A stretch of DNA of 64,000 bases from Porodaedalea pini. Its lineage: Eukaryota > Basidiomycota > Agaricomycetes > Hymenochaetales > Hymenochaetaceae. The position numbers were made by a program, and so were the translations under genes. Positions 1-12,464 of this stretch are shown piece by piece (position 1 is the stretch's first letter; each line of letters begins with the position of its first letter). The notes beneath the pieces were generated by a model. The model ran no database searches and was not told where the DNA came from. It saw only the letters and a program-made list of their open reading frames with translations. The stretch lies in contig NBAY01000008.1 of assembly GCA_002794775.1 (NCBI GenBank), positions 930,001 through 994,000 on the forward strand, given 5' to 3'.

Positions 1-2301
1 GCCGTTAACCGCCCAGCCTCATAACATGAACACTCCGGGCTCAGGCCCGCTCGGCGCACCGCAGCGCCCGCCGACGAGCCAAGCGCATCCTCATGCGCAC
101 CCACCGCCACCGTTCGCGAGCCCCGTGCACCACCACCAACAGCAGCGCACGGGCTCACCTGGCGTGCACCGGCAGCCGACGCCGGCGCTGCAACAGGCCG
201 GGCCGCTCGCGCGTATGGGCACTCCGACGCTCGCACAAGGGCTTGGGCAGCCCCCGCCCGGTGTGCACGCGCATGCGCTGCAGCAGAATCGGTCGCCGTC
301 GAGAGTGAGGACGCCGTCGCGCCAGCAGAATCATGCGCAGGCGGGGCCCGGCGCGGGACAGGGACAGGCGCAAGGCCAGGGACAGGTGCAAACGCCGCGG
401 ACGCAGGCGGCACAGCTGCCGACGACACCTGGCGCTGGCTCGAGTGCAGCGGGTGCGACTGCTGGTCGGGCACCGCCGATGGGGACGATGGGCCGTCAAG
501 GCGTCGGGCTAGGTATTAGCCCGATGCACGGAGGGCCACCTGCCGCGGGGCAGCAACAGCAACCTCCGAATGCGGGCGCTCAACCCCAGCAGCAAAATGC
601 AACGACAGCAGGGCAACAACGTCCGACTACGCAGGATGGATCAAATCCTCCGCCCAATATGGGCATGATGTCTATGACGCCGTACTTAGCGCAACGGCAG
701 TCGATGTATGTCTTTCTTGGTTTGCTGAAGAATTTCTTTGCTGAGGCGTGGATATAGGTTTACTCCAATGCAAGCAATTGGCCGCTTAATGTCCTTCAGT
801 GATACTTTATCACAACCCAAGTTGCCCGTGAGTGCATGTGATACTGGACTGAAAATGAATGCTTGCTGATGTTTCCTGTAGTCCTCGAAGGAATACTGGG
901 AAGGACTAGTCGCGGAATACTTCTCGTCAAAGGCTGTTGTCAAAATCACGCTCTGGAAAGACAACGCACAACAAGAAGCCAAACCATTCGGTTCGTAAAA
1001 ATAAGCTTCAGTTGTTCGATCTGCACTGTACTAAAGAGCGGCGTTTGTCGATCCTCTCTATTTCATATCATATAGACATCACTGTGCCGATCCTCCCCAG
1101 ATTCTTCCTCGTCACGAGCCAGTCTGGCGTTAGCTCGATGACCATCAATTTCGAGGGCGCAAAGGAACGACCCGTGCCCGGGAACCCATACTCAGCATTC
1201 GTCGACTGCCCAAATGCGGCGTGGACGTACTACTATTACAACGGGTATATAGTGACGCTGCGCGGTTCGCTCACTGCGACGCTCGTGTGGGTCCCCAACA
1301 CCGCGCCGCCACCACCGATCGCGAACGGCGCACAGCCGCCGCCCGTGCCGTTGTCGCTTAAGATCGAAACCATAACATTCAATTCCGAGAAGCACGAGAA
1401 GGCGCTCCGCGTGGAGGCGATACAGGGCCGGCGCAGTGACCCGGTGCAGCGCACGCCGAAGATGATGATGATGAAGGCGGAGGGCAGCCCCGGCGCGGGC
1501 TCGTCTTCGACGATCGCGAGTGCGGAGAGCACGCCGGCGCTGGAGGATGAGCGGAACGGTGCGGAGCTTGTGATACATTTTGATAGGGCTACGATTCCAC
1601 GGAGCCTGTCAACGCGTTTGGGATACCTCAAGCGACGATGAGGTGTCTGGAGGTGCGTTCATTTGTTCTTATCCGTTGTGTGCTTGTACTAATCCTCAGC
1701 ATTACACTAGTTGGCCGAGAGCGTAGGGCACATGTCTGAATTAATAGAGTTTACTCTACAGACGGGATTTAGGCCTCTGGGTGCGCTTGAATTGAGTGGA
1801 TATAATTGTTCTACAGCTGACGGGCCAAACCATGCAGATGCATTAAAAAACTACGCGCATATGCTTCGAGAACAGGGATACATGCTGCAACCAACAAATC
1901 AGAACAGCCCGGGTCAGCTCATGGACGCGCACCTCACGAACGGCGTAGCCACGAGTCCCGCCGTCACTCTATACCAGACTTCGCCTCCAGTGGAGCACGC
2001 CACGACGAACAGCGGCGGCCTGCAGCCTCCACCCAACATGTCGCATCGTCCTGGGGCGAACACAGGCCAAGGACCAGGCGACACGTCGTCACCCAACATG
2101 TCCTCCACGCCCGCATCCGCGCAAACACCTAATCCGCCCCCGTTATCCGCTGCGCCGACGTCGACGAGCTCGACGCCGATGGTGCCGCATGCGACGCTGA
2201 AGCGCAAGGCGGGCGACACGTCCTCGCCGACGACGGCAACCGCGGAGCAGCAGCAGCCTCCCGCAAAACGGGCGCAACGAAAACGAAGCGTGCGGCACTG
2301 A
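1..2301 (+). CDS. LIM-domain-binding (LDB1/SEUSS-type) transcriptional co-regulator, 5' partial
   Basis: Nuclear adaptor that bridges DNA-binding factors, the fungal counterpart of animal LDB1 and plant SEUSS. Proposed coding exons: up to 705, 758-827, 882-990, 1076-1652 and 1711-2301. The frame is open to the window edge, so the ATG at 26 may be internal. The first exon encodes a Pro/Gln/Gly-rich tail. The LIM-binding domain starts in exon 2 (AIGRLMSFSDTL) and continues through EYWEGLVAEYF, the signature ILPRFFLVTSQSGV and, in the last exons, NAFGIPQATMRCLE. The C-terminus is Ser/Thr/Pro-rich and ends in a basic KRAQRKRS stretch. The frame breaks at about 1600: the reading up to RATIP and the reading from EPVNAFGIP differ by one base, with no usable intron between them. 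Family call is firm; the 5' end is missing. Confidence 0.85.
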
Positions 2302-3174
2302 GGCGCAGATTGTATCTCAAGACTGGTTCGCGGATTCGGGTTGTTCTTGGCTTTGCTCCAGAGACACTGTCTTGCTCGCGCTTCTTGATTTCTCATGGGC
2401 CTATTTTCGCAAAATTATTCCCCCTCCCCTCATCTCTTTTTTTTTCTTTCTTATTTCTTGCGTCTCTGCTCCATTCCTGTCTCATGCTCGCGTCTATCTC
2501 GCCCAGTTTTTTCCTTGCTATCCCCTCTGCTCGCAACTTAGATTGTATGTATTAGTGCCCCGCGCAGGGTTTTTTCGTCATGCCCGTACATTCCGACTGT
2601 ACTGTCGTTTAACTGTTTTATTAGCGCTACTCCCTCTTTTAAGTCTCTGATTCGTGTCTGATGTACTTTATTTACTTGCTCTAGTACCGGAAAAAAATCT
2701 CCTGGCGATTCTGTCAGCCACTTCTCTCTCTTTCCGCGCGTGATGGGCTGACACCCACCTTTTGAGACATGAATATATAAAACGGGGCGAGAATGCAATG
2801 GCGGGGGTTCACGCCTTTTGACAAGGACCACCACTATCCCCTCGTCTTTTTGCACTTCTCCTGCTGGCCGGCTCTCGTGATCTTTGCTTGTTGTGTTGTT
2901 CTGCTACTCGTCTGTTTATTTGTCCCTGTTATTGACGCGACGCGTTTGCTGGTCCAGCCGCGCATCACGCTCCTATAAAAGGAACTGAGTAGCCGCTCGT
3001 GCACCTTGGCCATCGACCACCACCCACTTTCCTCCTATTTCCTTCGTTCTCTCCCTCGACGGGCACCTTCGTTTCTTTACATTCGTACACCCCCCGCAGT
3101 CCTGCGGTAAATCGTATCTTAGCACATTCCCCCCTCCGCTAATTCCACCACCCCCCTCTCGCTTTCCACCCACC
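2302..3174. other. Intergenic: LDB 3' region and cyclin promoter
   Basis: No gene seen. The first part is a CT-rich 3' flank. The second half is the upstream region of the cyclin gene, with two TATA-like stretches and a pyrimidine-rich leader just before the start codon. Confidence 0.6.
2974..2980 (+). promoter_or_regulatory. TATA-box candidate of the cyclin gene
   Basis: TATAAAA lies about 195 bases upstream of the cyclin ATG, followed by a CT-rich leader typical of highly expressed fungal promoters. A second, more distal ATATATAAAA occurs near 2773. Assignment is by position only. Confidence 0.45.
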
Positions 3175-4702
3175 ATGCCAGCCACGCAGTCCGCAGTCTC
3201 CGAACGCCGATGCGGCGCATCGCTACTCCCCAAGTCGATGCATGACCCGGCGCTCGTTGATCTGCTGAGGCGTCCTGTCAGCCGCGAGATGATCGCGTAC
3301 GTCGCGCAGAAGACGACGAGCGTCATCGTCGTCGAGGATGCCACGCGCGGCGCCGGCGCGCTTCCGACACCGCCGCACACGCCGCACAAGCAGACGTTCG
3401 CGGAGTGCGAGGCAGAGCTCTATGAGCCGCAGCTTCCGCCGCTCGAAGAGTTCATAACGCAGCTCGTGGAGGCGGCGAACGTGCAGACGCCGACGCTGTT
3501 GGCAACGATCATCTACCTGGAGCGTCTGCGTCACAGGCTCCCGAAGATGGCGAAGGGTGAGTCGCTGCTGCTACCGTTCTTTTTGTCCATTTTGTGCTTA
3601 TAGTTCGCTCGTGTGCCACTCGTGTGCAGGCATGCCATGCACTAGACACCGTGTCTTCTTGGCTACGCTCATCGTCGCTGCGAAGTACCTGAACGACTCT
3701 TCGCCCAAGAACAAGCACTGGACAAGATACGCTGAGATTTTCGAGAATGCGGAGATCAACCTCATGGAGACGCAGCTCATCTTCCTGCTTGACTTCGACC
3801 TTCGCTTCAACGAGGAACAAGCCATCGAGCATTGGGCGCCCTTCATGCCGCGTCGCGCGTCCTCGCCTGCGCAAGACAGGGAGACGCGTCAACTGGCTGT
3901 CAATCGCATCAAGACTCGTCGCTCGCGCTCGTACTTCGACGCTCAGATGCCTCCTACGCCTCCTTACGATGCGATCCCGCCGAGCTTGAGGGTCGGTCAC
4001 TCCGCATCGTCTTCTGGTCTTCTCGAGATCCCTGGTTCCTGCTCTCGATCTCAGGCGCTTCCTTCCCCTGTGTCTGCTGGGTCGTCTCCTCTTCACATGA
4101 TGTCTAGGTGCGCTACGGCTGAGTCTGATCTGAGCATGGGTGCTCTTACAGAAGACAATGGCTCCTCGGGTTCTGATGCGGAAGATTTCGAAGACGAACA
4201 CAACGTGACAAACATCCCTGCCAAGCTGGACTCGGTCTCGCCTACACCTAGCTCCCGCATTGCTTCACGTATCTCGTTTTATATCCCACCAGTGCCTCCG
4301 GCTGCAAAGAGTCGTCCGTCTACAAGTCGCTCTTCGTCATACAATGTGTCAACTGCTCAGCAACGCCGCGTGCCGTTCCCGTTGAGTGAGTCGCGCTTGT
4401 CCTGGCAATCTGGCTCAGCGATGCCATCGCTCCCGCGCATCCGGGAAAGCATGTCCGGCAGCTTCCTCAGCAGAGTCTTCGGCAGCAGCAACAGCACAAA
4501 GGAGAAAGTGGACCGTCTGGAGCGTGTCGAGAAAGACAAAAGCGGGTACGACGCGAACGTTTTGCATGGAGAGAGCGACGTCCTCATCGCCACAGAATCA
4601 TCGCATGGTGTGGACTGCAGGGCCGCTCGTGGCTCCTCGCAGCTCATCCGCGCGCAGCGTTACGCGAGCTTTGATAACGACGCGGAGGTCGTCGCTGTAT
4701 GA
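3175..4702 (+). CDS. Pcl1/Pcl2-type cyclin (Pho85-type cyclin family)
   Basis: Regulatory subunit for a Pho85/Cdk5-like kinase, probably acting in G1 or in polarity control. Two exons, 3175-3556 and 3630-4702, give 484 residues; donor GTGAGT, acceptor TGCAG, phase 1. The cyclin box covers roughly residues 85-200: helix 1 around [20 protein letters not shown], then TIIYLERLR, then after the intron [20 protein letters not shown] and the block [20 protein letters not shown], which is the hallmark of Pcl cyclins. The C-terminal 280 residues are Ser/Pro-rich and look disordered. They hold many SP/TP pairs that could be kinase targets. The start is the first ATG after the TATA and CT-rich leader. 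Subfamily (Pcl1/2/9 rather than Pho80) is inferred from the LD-F-L motif order. Confidence 0.87.
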
Positions 4703-6210
4703 ATAACATCGGTCCCGTCTCTACCCCTACTGGTGACCCCACCTCCGCTCCCTCATCACAAACACGGATCGAAAGTTTCGTCATCTACGGACCTCTTATT
4801 TTCTTGCATACGATTTCATTCCACATGACCTATTATGACTGCGACGAATCTCTTTTATTCATCTTTTCCTTTCAACACAGCACTGGTTCTGCCTAATCCT
4901 TCATTTAATTCTATCCTTCCAATGCACACTTCCTAACCCCATTGCAATACTCCGGGCACATATGTATACCGCCCTCATACCCGCAAAACTTTTTCTTATT
5001 CTCTTTTTATTGTTTCGAATTGTATCGTTCTTTTTTCTCTCCGGCTTGTAGCAAGTTGCATGCCTTGATGTATCGTAGTTACATGTTCGGTTCTAGGATC
5101 GTGGACACCTAATATATTTTGATGGACCCAAATGGTTGTGACCGGAGTGCCAGTTAGAATCTTAGCTTGTTGCGCTGCCACTCGAACGTTATCATATTGT
5201 CCATTGCTGCGACTCTCTGAGTCGGGAGCAAAGGATGACGGGTATCGTAGAACAATCTCAATCGTGCATATGATCCTTGATCAAGTCAAGCTTAAGCCTT
5301 TCGTCAGATCTTAAGGGCCGGGTTTAATTCGTTGCATCTCGGAGACTCACAGTCGGCACATCAGAACTGAGTCAGGACATCCTAGCAGGCTTGTGGGTAA
5401 GTGCTTCTAGACTGTTACTTACACTGACACAGCTTCTGAAGTGTGTGCACATAAATTGAACTCTTTCAGAAGTTGATGTGCACTGTGTTCTTGAACTTGG
5501 TCAAGATTGGGATGCAGCATATATTTATCTAAGACAAAGAATGTGTTCTGAAACTTGGCACTAATCAATCTCTGATTGCTGGTGCAAGATTTAGAAACGA
5601 GAGAAAGCTCTTATTTCAGTGACACTGGCAGTTATGATACTCTTGACTGAATATTGATGCATACAACGAAAGTAACATGATATGAGTCAAATCTGAAGAT
5701 TCCCCAGTGCTGTGTATCAACTCGTGCCCGGACCCAAGCCCAGAGCAATCCCACAAGGCTTTTTTACTCAGACCGACTTTATGGTGAGTACGAAGTAAGG
5801 AAACGAGCTTAAGCTACTTATATTTTGTCCCCATGTAGCTGGCAGTGAAACAGAACCAAAAAAAAATAAGGCCAGAAACCTACGGCAGCTCTATGCATTG
5901 AATGCTTCTGATTCTACTGCATGTCAAGAGCGAAAGACTGAATGAAAGTGCGAGATAGTGCAGGTACAAATGCAATGCTAATTACTATGCCATGGAGATA
6001 GAATGAAATGAAGAGACCAACGAAGGAAATCAGCATAAAAAGCATTAAAAATTGCATAGAATCCCTGAGTGTCAATCTTGTGCGGAACAAAGAAAGAAGG
6101 GGAAGAAGGGGAAATGGGACGCATTGGGTTGTTGTGGGAGTAATGATAGACCCCTGCGCGAAGGATCGATCGTAATGACGGCGGGTAATCACGGATTCGT
6201 TGATTGCTGA
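4703..6210. other. Intergenic, AT-rich, no gene seen
   Basis: Between the cyclin gene and the 3' end of the PNUTS-like gene. Only short scattered ORFs without codon bias. The middle (about 5330-5700) is clearly AT-richer than the flanks and may be old repeat DNA, but no terminal repeats or coding relic were recognised. Confidence 0.5.
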
Positions 6211-9200
6211 CTAATCGTAGTACCCTTGTTGGCCGGATAGGCCTTCGTGACTAAAGTGACACGCATCACCATATCGGCAGCTATCCGTCACAACACATAT
6301 AAAAAAAAAGGCACGAGAAACAAATATTAGCCAGGTTTGCCACATGGTTCACACGAGGAGAAAAGATAAGAGGATCAGACGCTCGCCTTCCTTGTGCGTA
6401 AAAATTGCATTGTCGTCGTCTACTTTTAGAGTCGCCTCCGCCGCCACCGCGCCCCCGCGCCCCTCGACCCCGCCCACGCATACCGCCGCGCCCCCCACGT
6501 TCGTCACGCTCCCGCTCGTCAGGCGCGTAGCCCGAGTCGGTGTATCCCTGCTGCTGCGGCATTTGGTGCTGTTGAGCATAAGCACCCCATGAAGAAGCGC
6601 CCTGTGATGTATAGCCGTTGCTGCCGTCCGGTACGGGTGCCGCGCCGAAGTTGAACCCGGCAAGCCCAAGCGACGCCGCGAGGCTGCTGAGCGCATTGGG
6701 GTCCAGCTTACTGAGATCAAAGCCCCCGCTGACGCCGATCGCGTTGCTGACATCACTCATCGCGACGTCTCCGATCCCACTTCCCTGTGCGGCAGTCCCG
6801 TTCTCTACCGTGCCAAACGCATTGGCCGCTGCGCCTCCGGTGTTCGCAGCAAGCTGTCCGACGAGGTCAGAGACGCTCATCGCCTGCTGGAAGAACGGCT
6901 GGATGTCCGCGCCAACCACCATCGTGCGCGCCTCGCTGTCTACCTGGTCCGGCGTTATCTGCGCAGCAGGCTCGCCTGGCGTGTCCGGGATCTGCGATCC
7001 CGCAAAGTAGAGAGCGCCAAGCGTATTTTTCTCGCGCTCCTCCTGGACAAGCTTCTCCTGGCTCTGTCCACCACGCTCGGCCGCGTCGATGTCTTCTGGG
7101 AACTCGAGAGCTGATGTCGAAATCAATATAAGTTTATCATATTTGGAGAAGGGAGAGGACAAGGGAAAGCTCACCTTGAGGCTCGTACCAATCAATGGAC
7201 TCCTCGAACAAGTGTATATGCATCGCAGCACCCTCTGCGCGTTCCAAATCGCGAATGCTATGCGCCCCATGTGCCCCCTTTATAAATGGCGAAAGTCGAT
7301 CATGAGCCTCCAAACACGACAAAGTACAAGGAGAGCGCGAAGAGAAACACGTACATCAGCGGATCATCGTCATACACCGCCGTCTCGATCAACTTCACCT
7401 TCTCGAGGTGCCCCTCGGGCGCCCATGACACCGATTTGCGTTTCTTGACGTTCTTCACCAGGTCTGGCGTCGGCGCCTTCGCGATCGTATTTGCGTTCGC
7501 ACTCGCGCTATCAGATTTATTGGCAGCAGAAGCTGAGGAGGCAGCATTAGTCCGCCACTGAGGGAGTACGCCCCTTCATCTCCTTCAGCGCCTGCTGAAA
7601 CGCATTCTCATGACTCGGCTGCGCTACATCCACTCCGCCGCCCGATCCACCCGACGCCGCATTAGACATCGATGGCGGCGCTGGTGCCTTCTTGAAGCTC
7701 GGCAAACGCGGCTTCGGTTTTGGAGCCGAGAAGAAAGACGCGTCCGCTTTGGCATCCTTCACCGCCGTCACGACAACCTTTTCCTTCTTCACCTTCACCG
7801 CGCGGGCACTGCCTGCAGCGCCCGCCCCTACCGACACAACGGACACTTTCGACGGCGGCTTCGACGCACCGTCGGCCAGCTTTCTTTTCCTTGTCTTGTC
7901 TGTAGCCCAAGCATTCATATAGTCGTTCGTGCATATTCGGTGAATCACGAAAACAAAATAAATCGCAATAAAATATAAATAAAATAAAATAAAATTAGCG
8001 ATCATTTTTCACCGGACAGCGAACCGACATGACCCACCTTCTATTTCCACTTTTTTCAGCATCGCTGCAGACGACGACGCGTCCTTGTCCTTCGTGCCCC
8101 CGCCCGAGCCAGGTTCAATCAGGGTTCGCCATTTATTCGAGATGTTCGAAGCCATATCTTTGATCGCTGTGATAGAAGAAAAAGGGTGCGGCAAGAGACG
8201 ATAGTTAGATACATGTCTTTTGTAAATTCTGTACACGATGGAGTTGAAGAATCAAAGGGATATCATGCGCATGGGGAGGGAAGGAAAAAGTTCACTCGTA
8301 TGTTCATACGCATTCAACTTCTAGCCAAGGCGCACACTTGCTTGAGTTTGTGTTCACGATCCTCTCACGCTGGGCATACTTCAAGGACACAGACAGAGGA
8401 CTGCATGACTTACCAGGAGAAACAGTATCTGATTTGAGGAGTGCAGTAGTAAGTTTGCCCAGTCTATGTTCTTTTAGTAGGCTTATAGTCAGCGGGAGTC
8501 GGTCAAGCACCTATACAGTTCGCATTATTCGTCAGCGTTATCTTTAGTGAACGAAGATCGGCCACTAACATGCAAAAGCGGCATGATCGTGCCTTCCCAA
8601 TGGCCGTCGTCTTTACCCGTGACTCCAGCCTTGAGCCAGTTCACAAGAAGCACCATCGCCTCGCTGTCGCGTGCCCACGCGGCGAAGAACGCGTTTCCCG
8701 CGCCGTCCCGTATGCGACTCGCAAGCTCCATGCGCATCTCCGGCGAGACGCGCGTGGAGCCGTGTTCGGCAATGGCATCCATCAGTCGGCGTACCGTACC
8801 TGCGTCAGAGAGCGCCGACGGCGTGAGCAGTCGGTTAAGCGTCTGCTTGAAAGTCGCGGGATCGGAGGGCTCCGGCGCAGGACCGGATGTGGACGCTGGT
8901 GGGACGACAGAATTCGAGGAGATGGAGCTAGAGGCGGGCGGTGGAGTGGACGTGTGCGAGGAGCTGGCGGTGAGGTTCGTCTGCATGGGCGACTGGACAT
9001 GCTGTTGCATGGGGTACATGAATGGGTATGCCATGCTGAGCTGCTGTGGGTTGAGCGTCCGTTGCTGTTGCTGTTGTTGCTGCTGTTGTTGCTGGTGTAA
9101 AAGGTATAAGGGCGACATCGAGAGCGCCGGCGGCGAGTGAGGGTTCTGATGCTGTTGTTGTTGCGGGAAAGGATTGCTGAACTGCATAGGCGGACTATGC

Positions 9201-9882
9201 CGGGCGCCTTGTGAGGAGGATGAAGGCGGTGGAGAATACGATGGCGTGTTGTTTGAAGCGGTCAGCGCCGGACTGCGTATAGAAATAAATCAGCTAGAAC
9301 GGTCTTGGAACGTGCATGTATGTACACGTACTCGATCATCGACTGCTGCACCGCCGCCGATGACTGACTAGACGCCTGCTGCTGCTGATGATGTTGAGTG
9401 GACCCGATAGAGCTCGTCGCGCCATTGAGCGTCGAGTACGAAGAAAGCGGGAGGTTCTGCTGAGGCCATGCGGATGCGGCTGCGGCCTGGCCGTACGAGA
9501 CCATGTTGAACGGCGCCATCGTCGGGAAGTACCCATTCGTGGGAAACTGGTAGAGATGCTGCATGGGCACGGTGTTCGTCGGACTCGCGCTGGACGCTGC
9601 TAGCATGCGACGCAGGCAACACACATGTGCGATTCAAGGAGATTATCATTATTTTTTGGTCGGCTTTTTTTATTCTTTTTGTTTTTATTTGTTTTTTTCG
9701 TGCTCACCCTGGAGGTCCCCGAGACCGAACTCTGGCATATCGATGGCTGACGCCGCCTTTCCCCACTCATCGTTTCCATTCTGCGTCGGTGTCGACGTCG
9801 ACGTCTGCTGCTGGTCGTGGGCGGAGCGAAGTGCGTCGGGGTGGACAGCCAGGCGCTTGTGGTTGTTGAAATAGGCTTCCAT
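6211..9882 (-). CDS. PNUTS-like PP1 regulatory protein (TFIIS N-domain, RVxF motif, CCCH zinc finger)
   Basis: Probable homologue of animal PPP1R10/PNUTS, a nuclear PP1 targeting subunit of the 3'-end processing and termination machinery. Ten exons, from the start: 9708-9882, 9332-9599, 8570-9272, 8414-8510, 8038-8166, 7570-7899, 7355-7532, 7175-7257, 6387-7110, 6211-6280, giving 918 residues. Domain order matches PNUTS: Gln-rich N-terminus with a poly-Q run, TFIIS N-terminal domain (PLTISLLKEHRLGKL, then ISNKWRTLIEP), Lys-rich linker, PP1-docking motif KSVSWAPEGHL (about residues 600-610), RGG-rich stretch, and a CCCH finger C889-x7-C897-x5-C903-x3-H907. Two junctions are odd: a 37-base intron at 7533-7569 (or a one-base insertion) and a GC-AG intron at 6281-6386. 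Shares a 589-base upstream region with the divergent HMG gene. Domain order makes the family call strong. Confidence 0.85.
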
Positions 9883-10471
9883 CTCGCTGTCTCTCCCGAT
9901 TTTCTTTGTGAATTTAGGACAGAATATTCAAAGGGGCAGGAACGATACAGCTGCTGCTTATGTGCTCTACGACGGACGACGATGGTGGCTGACACTTTTT
10001 CACTGTGGACAGCGTCGTCGTTCACTGTCGTGGGTCGGTCATAAAGGCTCTGTCGACGGCGACGCACGGCGAGCTGTCAATAACAAGCCGCATTCAAGCG
10101 GAGCTTCAATATGTCACACCTGTGACCTTTGTAATGAGCGTTACACTTGGTTGTCTCACTCCCAGCGATAACAATATTAATGGCCAGATTCAGCGACTGA
10201 ATACGCCCCTGGTCTTATGACTGAGCACACTAAGGGGCCAACAATAGGAGGAGCGGTAAGAATGCAAGTGAAATGTATTGTAATTGTATTGATTTGTATT
10301 GACTTGTTATCGCTTAGTTGAGGTTGAAAAGTGTACAAATAGCTTACCCACGCCTTCAACACCGCCCGTCATCTTCAGTCTTTTCTTTTTCTTACTTCAC
10401 AGGTCAAGCACAACAAACAGACGCGTCGCGTATCTAAACACCACAACAATTCATAGATAAACACAGCTATA
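9883..10471. promoter_or_regulatory. Shared divergent promoter region, PNUTS-like gene / HMG-box gene
   Basis: The two start codons face away from each other across 589 bases, so both promoters must lie here. The HMG side carries a CT-rich leader (about 10375-10400). No clear TATA box was seen on either side. Confidence 0.55.
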
Positions 10472-11735
10472 ATGCAGACCGACGGCGGTGAGTATCAACG
10501 TCACCAGGTCAGTCTCCTCGTCTTGCTCGTCGTCGTCGACACTGTCGGCGTACCGAGCGTCGGTGGACGACGAAACTGACCGGCCCGTGCAACATTTCTA
10601 TAGCTCGCCGACGCACTTGGACAATGTGGACAGCAGCTCCGCAACACCGCGCTTATGCTCGACCATTATGCCAGTTTCCTCCAGAACATGCCTCAGACTA
10701 CATTGTCGCCCCCTGTTCAGAATATGTTCCAAATGTTTGCGCCGCCCCAGTCTGGTGCTGGTCCTACTCCGGCGGCGCCTAATGGCGTCCCAGCCCCCAT
10801 CCCAGCTCCTGCGGCTAAGAATGGCCGCAAGCGCCGCGTCTCAGATTCCGCCGGGGACAACGCTGGTCTCGAGGTCGACGAGAATGGCAAGAAGAAGCGC
10901 AAGCGTCTTGCACCAGGCGAGAAGAAGGTCAAGGATGCAAACGCACCCAAGCGGCCGCCGAGCGCGTATCTGCTGTTCCAGAACGAAGTTCGCAAGGAGA
11001 TGAAGGAGCGCTACCCCGATCTGGTGTACCGTGAGGTACTCACCAAGATATCTGAGCGGTGGTCCCAGATGACTGATGCGGAGAAAAAAGTGTGTAGTGT
11101 TTTGCGCGCGTCTCGGGTGCATGTACTGAGTGGATGATGTGTAGTACTATAACGACGTAACGAACGAGTCGAGGGCCCAGTTCGAAGTAAACAAGGCTGC
11201 ATATGACGCCTCACTGGCTGTTCAGAACGGCGCGCCTTCAGCCGCAAGCACCGCCGTGAGTCATTCTATTCCCTTCGTTCTTCTCCTCTCTCATCCATGT
11301 GTGTCCTCGCAGGCAACGCCTGCAGCACCTGCTCCCGCCCCAGTTGCAGCACCCACGGCTCCTTCCGTGCCCATCGTCCCGCCAATTGCAGCACCCGTCG
11401 CCCCAGCATCCGCGCCCGCGCCGGCGGCTTCCGATGAGGAGGAGGAAGAGGAGGAAGCCTCAGAGGCCTCTTCACGTGCCGCCGTCTCCGCTGCGGTTGC
11501 GCAGTCCTCCGAGAGCTCCTCCGAGAGCTCCTCTGACTCGGAAAGCACGCAGGAGTCCTCGTCCGACAATGAGGATGCTATACTCGCGCCCAAGCTGGCC
11601 GCGAAGAAAAGCGCGAAGCCGACGTCGAAAAAGGAGAAAGCTGCGCCGGCTTCAGTGAAGCCCGCCGCGAGTGCGAAGGCGGAGAACGAGAGCAAGAAGA
11701 AGGACAAGAAGTCAAAGAAAGACGCTATTGCTTGA
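10472..11735 (+). CDS. HMG-box DNA-binding protein
   Basis: Non-sequence-specific chromatin protein with one HMG box. Exons 10472-10507, 10604-11089, 11145-11255 and 11313-11735 give 351 residues. The first exon encodes only 12 residues and was placed because its phase joins the acceptor TATAG at 10603 to the conserved-looking helix LADALGQCGQQLRN. The HMG box spans about residues 125-195: NAPKRPPSAYLLFQNEVR, then YPDLVYREVLTKISERW, MTDAEKK, and after the intron YYNDVTNESRAQFEVNKAAYD. It follows a basic KKKRKRLAPGEKK segment. The C-terminal 140 residues are an Ala/Pro stretch, then Glu/Ser-rich acidic repeats, then a Lys-rich end, the usual acidic-basic tail of HMGB-like proteins. Exact orthology (Nhp6, Hmo1 or a basidiomycete-specific protein) is not settled. 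Confidence 0.88.
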
Positions 11736-12464
11736 GCTCCGAGTCCGTGTTATGGCTCTCTCTCTTGCCTCTTTCTGACCTGCCTTTCAACAAGACACTA
11801 GCCCTTTACTTTTTGCTTCTTACTTACCTTCCACCTTTCGTATTCACCCACACAAGGTCCTTCGCTCGTCGAGGCTCTTCTCTTCTCTCTTCTCAAAAAT
11901 ATTCGACGCTGGCGGAGCCCAGCCGTCCCCGTCCCGTCTCCGGAATGCGCTCGCCGCTCTTGTTATATATTGCCTTTTTAACGTAGTACGGTCCCTGTCT
12001 TCGAGTGCTGATTCCTAGTCCTGACTTGCCCAGTGAATATTGTACACCGCGCGCTACCCCTTCGCCCGACCCTTTCTACTCTACTTTACATTCGAATTGT
12101 TTGAACAGAGATACATACAGACTGGGATTTTGAAACGGTGCGAAGTGAAAGGCATAGGAAGTCTATGAAGATGAACGAATGGGTTTGATTCCGACGGCGA
12201 GTTTCCTCTGAGGATGCGCATGATGAGAAGGGGCAAGGAGGTTGGCGTTAAGCCATTTCCAAGGAGTTCCTTGAGATCAACAGAATAGTAATACAGAACA
12301 ACTCTTGCACTTCCTATGCATAACCATATGCACTTGGGATATGATTATAGGAACAACTAGCATGCATTCGCCTAATTTTCTCCTTGTCTCAGATGGGCTG
12401 AATGGCCACACAATACACATCTCAGACTATATCGATTATATAGTGTAACAAAATAACGTACGGA
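11736..12464. other. Intergenic between HMG gene and NLR relic
   Basis: CT-rich 3' flank of the HMG gene, then mixed sequence without an ORF of note. Nothing recognised. Confidence 0.5.

Noticed and set aside
8547..9140. Long plus-strand ORFs opposite the PNUTS-like Gln-rich exon
   Set aside because: Antisense shadow of CAG/TTG repeats; the minus-strand frame has domains and splice sites.
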